From the NCBI GenBank assembly GCA_032622095.1, contig CP136064.1:138959954-139023953 (forward strand): a stretch of 64,000 nucleotides of DNA, in the 5' to 3' direction. This document shows positions 55,261 to 64,000 of the stretch, in pieces. Source of the stretch: Siphonodentalium dalli. Lineage: Eukaryota; Mollusca; Scaphopoda; Gadilida; Siphonodentaliidae. Made by a program: the position numbers and the translations under genes. Each line of letters starts with the position of its first letter. The stretch's first letter is position 1. A model generated the notes under the pieces. It did no database searches. It had not been told where the DNA came from and saw only the letters and a program-made list of their open reading frames with translations.

Positions 55261-58200
55261 CTATATGGCCACATAATCACCTTTTCTACCCGCCTTACTG
55301 AAAACCCGGACCAGTTGGCCGTCGGTTGACCACCTACATATATCCTGGGGGGATGACAAATAAGAAATCGAACAATTTTGAAGGAAATTTCGTATAGTTT
55401 GAACATTTAGTGGCACAAGCTGTCGCCATATGGCGACATAATCACTATTTCTACACGCCTTACTGAAAACCCGGACCAGTTGACCGTCGGTTGACCACCT
55501 ACAGATATCCTGGGGGGATGGCAAATAAGAAATCGACCAATTTTGAAGGAAATTTCGTATAGTTTGAAAATTTAGTGGCACAAGCTGTCGCTATATGTCC
55601 ACATAATCACAATTTCTACCCGCCTTACCGAAAACCCGGACCAGTTGACCGTCGGTCGACCACCTACAGATATCCTGGGGGGATGGCAAATAAGAAATCG
55701 ACAAATTTTGAAGGAAACTTCGAATAGTTTGAAAATTTAGTGGCACAAGCTGTCGCTATATGTCCACATAATCACCGTTTCTACCGGCCTTACCGAAAAC
55801 CCGGACCAGTTGACCGTCGGTTGACCAACCACAGATATCCTTGGGGGATGGCGAATAAGAAATTGACCAATTTTGAAGGAACTTCCGTATAGTTTGAACA
55901 TTTAGTGGCACAAGCTGTCGCTATATGGCCAAATAATCACCGTTTCTACCCGCCTTACCGAAAACACGGACCAGTTGACCGTCGGTTGACCACCCACAGA
56001 TATCCTGGGGGAATTCGCGAATAAGAAATCGACCAATTTGGAAGAAAATTTCGTATAGTTTGAACATTTAGTGGCATAATCTGTCGCTATATGGCCACAT
56101 AATCACCATTTCTACCCGCCTTACCGAAAACCCGGACTAGTTGACCGTCGGTTGACCACCTACAGATATCATGGGGGGTGGCAAAATAAGAAATAGACCA
56201 ATTTGGAAGGAAATTTCGCATAGTTAGAACATTTAGTGGCATAATCTGTCGCTATATGGCCACATAATCACCATTTCTACCCGTCTTACCGAAAACCCGG
56301 ACCTGTTGACCGTCGGTTGACCACCTACAGATATCCTGGGGGATGGCAAATAAGAAATCGACTAATTTGGAAGAAAATTTCGCATAGTTAGAACATTTAG
56401 TGGCATAATCTGTCGCTATATGGCCACTCAATCACCATTTCTACCCGTCTAACCGAAAACCCGGACCAGTTGACCGTCGGTTGACCACCCACAGATATCC
56501 TGTGGGGATGTCAAATAAGAAATCGACCAATTTTGAAGGAAATTTCGTATAGTTTGAAAATTTAGTGGCACAAGCTGTCGCTATATGTTCACATAATCAC
56601 CATTTATACCCGCCTTACCGAAAACCCGGACCAGTTGACCGTCGGTTGACCACCTACAGATATCCTGGGGGATGGCAAATAAGAAATCGACCAATTTTGA
56701 AGAAAATTTCGTATAGTTTGATCATTTAGTGGCACAAGCTGTCGCTATATGGCCACATAATCACCATTTCTACCCGTCTTACCGAAAACCCGGACCAGCT
56801 GATCGTCGGTTGACCACCCACAGATATCCTGGGGGGATGTCAAATAAGAAATCGACCAATTTTGAAGGAAATTTCGTATAGTTTGAAAATTTAGTGGCAC
56901 AAGCTGTCGCTATATGTCCACATAATCACCATTTATACCCGCCTTACCGAAAACCCGGACCAGTTGACCGTCGGTTGACCACCCACAGATATCCTGGGGG
57001 GATGGCAAAATAAGAAATCGACCTATTGTGAAGGAAATTTCGTATAGTTTGAACATTTAGTGGCACAAGCTGTCGGTATATGGCCACATAATCACAATTT
57101 ATACTCGCTTTACTCAAAACCCGGACCAGTTGACCATCGGTTGACCACCTACAGATATCCTGAGGGATGGCAAATAAGAAATCGACCAATTTTGAAGGAA
57201 ATTTCGTATAGTTTGATCATTTAGTGGCATAATCTGTCGCTATATGGCCACATACTCACCATATCTACCCGCCTTACCGAAAACCCGGACTAGTTGACCG
57301 TCGGTTGACCACCTACAGATATCATGGGGGTGGCAAAATAAGAAATAGACCAATTTGGAAGGAAATTTCGCATAGTTAGAACATTTAGTGGCATAATCTG
57401 TCGCTATATGGCCACTCAATCACCATTTCTACCCGTCTAACCGAAAACCCGGACCAGTTGACCGTCGGTTGACCACCCACAGATATCCTGGGGGGATGTC
57501 AAATAAGAAATCGACCAATTTTGAAGGAAATTTCGTATAGTTTGAAAATTTAGTGGCACAAGCTGTCGCTATATGTCCACATAATCACCATTTATACCCG
57601 CCTTACCGAAATCCGGACCAGTTGACCGTCGGTTGACCACCCACAGATATCCTGGGGGGATGGCGAATAAGAAATCGACCAATTTTGAAGGAACTTTCGT
57701 ATAGTTTGAAAATTTAGTGGCACAAGCTGTCGCTATATGGCCACATAATCACCGTTTCTACCCGCCTTACCGAAAACCCGGACCAGTTGACCGTCGGTTG
57801 ACCACCTACAGATATCCTGGGGGATGGCAAATAAGAAATCGACTAATTTGGAAGAAAATTTCGTATAGTTTGAACATTTAGTGGCATAATCTGTCGCTAT
57901 ATGGCCACATAATCACCATTACTACCCGTCCTACCGAAAACCCGGACCTGTTGACCGTCGGTTGACCACCTACAGATATCCTGGGGGATGGCAAATAAGA
58001 AATCGACTAATTTGGAAGAAAATTTCGCATAGTTAGAACATTTAGTGGCATAATCTGTCGCTATATGGCCACTCAATCACCATTTCTACCCGTCTAACCG
58101 AAAACCCGGACCAGTTGACCGTCGGTTGACCACCCACAGATATCCTGGGGGGATGTCAAATAAGAAATCGACCAATTTTGAAGGAAATTTCGTATAGTTT

Positions 58201-58883
58201 GAAAATTTAGTGGCACAAGCTGTCGCTATATGTTCACATAATCACCATTTATACCCGCCTTACCGAAAACCCGGACCAGTTGACCGTCGGTTGACCACCT
58301 ACAGATATCCTGGGGGATGGCAAATAAGAAATCGACCAATTTTGAAGGAAATTTCGTATAGTTTGATCATTTAGTGGCACAAGCTGTCGCTATATGGCCA
58401 CATAATCACCATTTCTACCCGTCTTACCGAAAACCCGGACCAGTTGATCGTCGGTTGACCACCCACAGATATCCTGGGGGGATGTCAAATAAGAAATCGA
58501 CCAATTTTGAAGGAAATTTCGTATAGTTTGAAAATTTAGCGGCACAAGCTGTCGCTATATGTCCACATAATCACCATTTATACCCGCCTTACCGACAACC
58601 CGGACCAGTTGACCGTCGGTTGACCACCCACAGATATCCTGGGGGGATGGCAAATAAGAAATCGACCAATTGTGAAGGAAATTTCGTATAGTTTGAACAT
58701 TTAGTGGCACAAGCTGTCGCTATATGGCCACATAATCACAATTTATACCCGCTTTACTCAAAACCCGGACCAGTTGACCATCGGTTGACCACCTACAGAT
58801 ATCCTGAGGGATGGCAAATAAGAAATCGACCAATTTTGAAGGAAATTTCGTATAGTTTGATCATTTAGTGGCACAAGCTGTCG
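55261..58883. repeat. higher-order unit 3
   Basis: 3623 bases; carries a one-base insertion near 57007 and a G to T-type change in the GGGGGG block near 56502. Confidence 0.85.
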
Positions 58884-59880
58884 CTATATGGCCACATAAT
58901 CACCTTTTCTACCCGCCTTACTGAAAACCCGGACCAGTTGGCCGTCGGTTGACCACCTACATATATCCTGGGGGGATGACAAATAAGAAATCGAACAATT
59001 TTGAAGGAAATTTCGTATAGTTTGAACATTTAGTGGCACAAGCTGTCGCCATATGGCGACATAATCACTATTTCTACACGCCTTACTGAAAACCCGGACC
59101 AGTTGACCATCGGTTGACCACCTACAGATATCCTGGGGGGATGGCAAATAAGAAATCGACCAATTTTGAAGGAAATTTCGTATAGTTTGAAAATTTAGTG
59201 GCACAAGCTGTCGCTATATGTCCACATAATCACAATTTCTACCCGCCTTACCGAAAACCCGGACCAGTTGACCGTCGGTCGACCACCTACAGATATCCTG
59301 GGGGGATGGCAAATAAGAAATCGACAAATTTTGAAGGAAACTTCGAATAGTTTGAAAATTTAGTGGCACAAGCTGTCGCTATATGTCCACATAATCACCG
59401 TTTCTACCGGCCTTACCGAAAACCCGGACCAGTTGACCGTCGGTTGACCAACCACAGATATCCTTGGGGGATGGCGAATAAGAAATTGACCAATTTTGAA
59501 GGAACTTCCGTATAGTTTGAACATTTAGTGGCACAAGCTGTCGCTATATGGCCAAATAATCACCGTTTCTACCCGCCTTACCGAAAACACGGACCAGTTG
59601 ACCGTCGGTTGACCACCCACAGATATCCTGGGGGAATTCGCGAATAAGAAATCGACCAATTTGGAAGAAAATTTCGTATAGTTTGAACATTTAGTGGCAT
59701 AATCTGTCGCTATATGGCCACATAATCACCATTTCTACCCGCCTTACCGAAAACCCGGACTAGTTGACCGTCGGTTGACCACCTACAGATATCATGGGGG
59801 TGGCAAAATAAGAAATAGACCAATTTGGAAGGAAATTTCGCATAGTTAGAACATTTAGTGGCATAATCTGTCGCTATATG
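58884..59880. repeat. higher-order unit 4, partial
   Basis: Follows units 1-3 for about 1 kb (one change, GACCATCGG, near 59107), then switches at about 59880 to monomers of the left-part type (CACTCAATCACC). Confidence 0.8.
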
Positions 59881-62800
59881 GCCACTCAATCACCATCTAC
59901 CCGTCTAACCGAAAACCTGGACCAGTTGACCGTCGGTTGACCACCCACAGATATCCTGGGGGGATGTCAAATAAGAAATCGACCAATTTTGAAGGAAATT
60001 TCGTATAGTTTGAAAATTTAGTGGCACAAGCTGTCGCTATATGTCCACATAATCAGCATTTATACCCGCCTTACCGAAAACCCGGACCAGTTGACCGTCG
60101 GTTGACCACCCACAGATATCCTGGGGGGATGGCGAATAAGAAATCGACCAATTTTGAAGGAACTTTCGTATAGTTTGAAAATTTAGTGGCACAAGCTGTC
60201 GCTATATGGCCACATAATCACCGTTCTACCCGCCTTACCGAAAACCCGGACCAGTTGACCGTCGGTTGACCACCTACAGATATCCTGGGGGGATGGCAAA
60301 TAAGAAATCGACCAATTTGGAAGAAAATTTCGTATAGTTTGAACATTTAGTGGGGGAGGTGGCAAATAAGAAATCGACCAATTTTGAAGGAAATTTCGTA
60401 TAGTTTGAACATTTAGTGGCAAAATCTGTCGCTATATGGCCACATAATCACAATTTCTACCCGCCTTACTGAAAACCCGGACCAGTTGACCGTCGGTTGA
60501 CCACCTACAGATATCCTGGGGAGATGGCAAATAAGAAATCGACCAATTTTGAAGTAATTTCGTATAGTTTGAACATTTAGTGGCACAAGCTGTCGCTATA
60601 TGGCCACATCATCACCATTTCTACCCGCCTTACCGAAAACACGGACCAGTTGACCGTCGGTTGACCACCCTCAGATATCCTCGGGGGATTGCAAATGAGA
60701 AATGGACCAATTTTGAAGGAAATTTCGTATAGTTTGAAAATTTAGTGGCATAATCTGTCGCTATATGGCCACTCAATCACCAGTTCTACCCGCGTTACCG
60801 AAAACCCGGACCAGTTGACCGTCGGTTGACCACCCACATATATCATGGGGGATGGCAAAATAAGAAATCGACCAATTTGGAAGGAAATTTCGTATAGTTT
60901 GAACATTTATTTGCACAATCTGTCGCTATATGGCCACTCAATCACCAGTTCTACCCGCCTTATCGAAAACCTGGACCAGTTGACCGTCGGTTGACCACCT
61001 ACAGATATCCTGGGGGGATGGCAAATAAGAAATCGACCAATTTGGAAGGAAATTTTGTATAGTTAGAACATTTAGTGGAATAATCTGTTGCTATATGGCC
61101 ACTCAATCACCAGTTCTACCCGCCTTACCGAAAACCCGGACCAGTTGACCGTCGGTTGACAACCCACAGATATCCTGGGGGGATGGCAAATAAGAAATCG
61201 ACCAATTTTGAAGGAAATTTCGTATAGTTTGAACATTTAGTGACACAAGCTGTCGCTATATGGCCACATAATCACAATTTCTTCCCGCTTTACACAAAAC
61301 GCGGACCATTTGACTGTCGGTTGACCACCTACAGATATCCTGGGGGGATGGCAAATAAGAAATCGACCAATTTTGAAGGAACTTTTGTATAGTTAGAACA
61401 TTTAGTGGCATAATCTGTCGCTATATGGCCACTCAATCACCAGTTCTACCCGCCTTACCGAAAACCCGGACCAGTTGACCGTCGGTTGACCACCCACAGA
61501 TATCCTGGGGGGATGGCAAATAAGAAATCGACCAATTTTGAAGGAAATTTCGTATAGTTTGAACATTTAGTGACACAAGCTGTCGCTATATGGCCACATA
61601 ATCACAATTTCTACCCGCTTTATACAAAACGCGGACCATTTGACCGTCGGTTGACCACCTGCAGATATCCTGGGGGGATGACGAATAAGAAATCGACCAA
61701 TTTGGAAGGAAATTTCGTATAGTTTGAACATATAGTGGCACAAGCTGTCGCTATATGGCCACATGGTCACCATTTCTACCCGCTTTACCGAAAACCCGGA
61801 CAAGTTGACCGTCGGTTGACCACCTACAGATATCCTGGGGAGATGGCAAATAAGAAATCGACCAATTTTGAAGGAAATTTCGTATAGTTAGGACATTTAG
61901 TGGCATAATCTGTCGCTATATGGCCACTCAATCACCAGTTCTACCCGCCTTATCGAAAACCCGGACCAGTTGACCGTCGGTTGACCACCTACAGATATCC
62001 TGGGGGGATGGCAAATAAGAAATCGACCAATTTTGAAGGAATTTTCGTATACATGTAGTTTGATCATTTTAATAGTGACACAAGCTGTCGCTATATGGCC
62101 ACATAATCACCATTTCTACCCGCCTTAATGAAAACGCGGACCAGTTGACCGTCGGTTGACCACATACAGATATCCTGGGGGGATGACAAATAAGAAATCG
62201 ACCAATTTGGAAGCAAATTTCGTATAGTTTGAACATTTATTTGCACAATCTGTCGCTATATGGCCACACAATTACAATTTCTACCCGCCTTACTGAAAAC
62301 CCGGACCAATTGACCATCGGTTGACCACCCACAGATATCCTGGGCGGATGGCAAATAAGAAATCGACCAATTTGGAAGGAAATATCGTATAGTTAGAACA
62401 TTTAGTGGCATAATCTGTCGCTATATGGCCACTCAATCACCAGTTCTACCCGCCTTACCGAAAACCCGGACCAGTTGACCGTCGGTTGACAACCCACAGA
62501 TATCCTGGGGGGGATGGCAAATAAGAAATCGACCAATTTTGAAGGAAATTTCGTATAGTTTGAACATTTAGTGACACAAGTTGTCGCTATATGGCCACAT
62601 AATCACAATTTCAACCCGCTTTACACAAAACGCGGACCATTTGACCGTCGGTTGACCATCTACAGATATCCTGGGGGGATGGCAAATAAGAAATCGACCA
62701 ATTTTGAAGGAAATTTCGTATAGTTTGATCATTCAGTGGCACAAGCTGTCGCTATATGGCCACATAATCACCATTTCTACCCGCCTTATTGAAAACCCGG

Positions 62801-64000
62801 ACAAGTTGACCGTCGGTTGACCACCCACAGATTGCCTGGGGGGATGGTAAATAAGAAATCGACCAATTTTGAAGGAAAGTTCGTATAGTTTGAACATTTA
62901 GTGGCACAAGCTGTCGCTATATGGCTACATGATCACCATTTCTACCCGCTTTACCGAAAACCCGGACAAGTTGACCGTCGGTTGACCACCCACATATTTC
63001 CTGGGGGGATGGTAAATAAGAAATCGACCAATTTTGAAGGAAAGTTCGTATAGTTTGAACATTTAGTGGCACAATCTGTCGCTATATGGCCACATAATCG
63101 CAATTTCTACCCGACTTAATGAAAACCCGGACCAGTTGATCATAGGTTAACCACCTACAAATATACTGGGGGGTGGCAAATAAGAAATCGACCAATTTTG
63201 AAGGAAAGTTTCGTATAGTTTGAACATTTAGTGGCACAATCTGTCGCTATATGGCCACTCAATCACCAGTTCTACCCGCCTTATCGAAAACCCGGACCAG
63301 TTGACCGTCGGTTGACCACCTACATATATCCTGGGGGGATGGCAAATAAGAAATCGACCAATTTTGAAGGAATTTTTTCGTATACATGTAGTTTGATCAT
63401 TTTAATAGTGACACAAGCTGTCGCTATATGGCCACATAATCACCATTTCTACCCGCCTTAATGAAAACGCGGACCAGTTGACCGTCGGTTGACCACATAC
63501 AGATATCCTGGGGGGATGACAAATAAGAAATCGACCAATTTGGAACCAAATTTCGTATAGTTTGAACATTTATTGGCACAATCTGTCGCTATATGGCAAC
63601 ACAATTACAATTTCTACCCGCCTTACTGAAAACCCGGACCAATTGACCGTCGGTTGACCACCCACAGATATCCTGGGCGGATGGCAAATAAGAAATCGAC
63701 CAATTTGGAAGGAAATTTCGTATAGTTAGAACATTTAGTGGCATAATCTGTCGCTATATGGCTACTCAATCACCAGTTCTACCCGCCTTACCGAAAACCC
63801 GGACCAGTTGACCGTCGGTTCACCACCCACAGATATCCTGGGGGGATGGCAAATAAGAAATCGACCAATTTTGAAGGAAATTTCGTATAGTTTGAACATT
63901 TAGTGACACAAGTTGTCGCTATATGGCCACATAATCACAATTTCAACCCGCTTTACACAAAACGCGGACCATTTGACCGTCGGTTGACCATCTACAGATA
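59881..64000. repeat. ~165-bp satellite array, right part (diverged; 8-mer register)
   Basis: Monomers here are more diverse. Around 60350 a short duplication replaces part of a monomer (GTGGGGGAGGTGGC). A monomer with an inserted ACATGTAG and AATAG (about 62051 and 63384) recurs after about 1333 bases, as do the monomers following it, an 8-monomer register. Variants with CGCTTTACACAAAACGCGG occur at about 61285, 62625 and 63950. The array continues past the window end. Confidence 0.9.

Larger units (their letters stand above)
47720..59880. repeat. higher-order repeat: 3622-bp unit of 22 monomers
   Basis: Marker monomers recur every 3622-3623 bases: the double-monomer open frame at 48017, 51639, 55261 and 58884, and the ACCCGTCCTACCG variant at 50671+, 54293+ and 57916+. 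Consecutive units differ at only a handful of positions (for example a one-base A insertion near 57007, GTCTGTT at about 54336, CCTGTGGGG at about 56500). About 3.4 units are present. Similarity ends near 59880. Such near-identical higher-order units indicate recent unequal exchange and are typical of centromeric or heterochromatic satellites. Confidence 0.9.

Noticed and set aside
43405-63461. Recurring ~106-codon minus-strand frames in the satellite (MPLNFQTIRNFLQNW...)
   Set aside because: They arise where two monomers happen to lack stops, and their recurrence reflects the higher-order repeat. Frame is not conserved in most monomers, so I use them only as position markers.
42305-64000. 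CRISPR-like array
   Set aside because: The whole 165-bp unit repeats head to tail with no unique spacers, and the context is eukaryotic.

Overview
The window looks like nuclear DNA of an invertebrate animal, most likely a marine mollusc or a similar lophotrochozoan. The evidence is the density of APE-type non-LTR retrotransposons (LINEs), two of them carrying NPGP 2A-type peptides, a Tc1-like and a Harbinger-like transposase relic, intron-bearing coding pieces, microsatellites, and a long array of a ~165-bp satellite. There are no operons, ribosome-binding sites or prokaryotic genes. The taxonomic call is an inference; no host gene was recognised by name.

Layout. 1-14.9 kb: non-coding DNA built from fold-back elements (a palindrome family with a GCGGGCGACAAAT box), a GACGACAAA-type minisatellite (2.6-3.3 kb), a decayed minus-strand LINE (4.6-6.8 kb, 'LINE-1'), and a 6.3-kb structure bounded by ~0.77-kb inverted arms full of AAGATGG/GCCATTTTGG motifs (6.9-13.3 kb) that encloses a dead Tc1/mariner (DD34E) transposase. 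14.9-15.2 kb: one convincing internal exon of an unknown gene. 15.5-23 kb: nested transposons. A 5' LINE piece (LINE-C, +) abuts a minus-strand LINE (LINE-B), which is split by a 2.97-kb insertion (18574-21542) whose inverted ends are 16-bp minisatellites and which is flanked by a 7-bp duplication; that insertion itself contains a 5'-truncated LINE (LINE-A, +). A second copy of the minisatellite-ended element at 22.8 kb leads into an intact-looking two-exon gene for a small cysteine-rich, PHD-like protein. 23.7-24.6 kb: a decayed retroelement with an (AAAT)n tail. 27.2-31.4 kb: LINE-D with a canonical DVETNPGP 2A peptide. 32.4-37.2 kb: LINE-E (-), with an ORF1 and a broken EN/RT ORF. 37.7-40.6 kb: LINE-F (Tx1/L1-like, +), young, with an 884-codon ORF, poly-A tail and 15-bp target-site duplication. 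41.3-42.2 kb: palindromes and a Harbinger-like first exon ending in a splice donor.

42.3-64.0 kb (end of window): an uninterrupted array of about 130 copies of a ~165-bp satellite. Its middle (about 47.7-59.9 kb) is a higher-order repeat of 3622-3623 bp (22 monomers) present in more than three nearly identical copies. The left part carries 16- and 12-monomer registers and the right part an 8-monomer register. The array runs off the window.

The genes do not form a pathway: nearly all coding sequence belongs to selfish elements in various stages of decay. The best candidates for something undescribed are the minisatellite-ended transposon family with its two-exon cysteine-rich gene, the inverted-arm element, the GCGGGCGACAAAT fold-back family, and the multi-register satellite that starts just downstream of a transposase splice donor.
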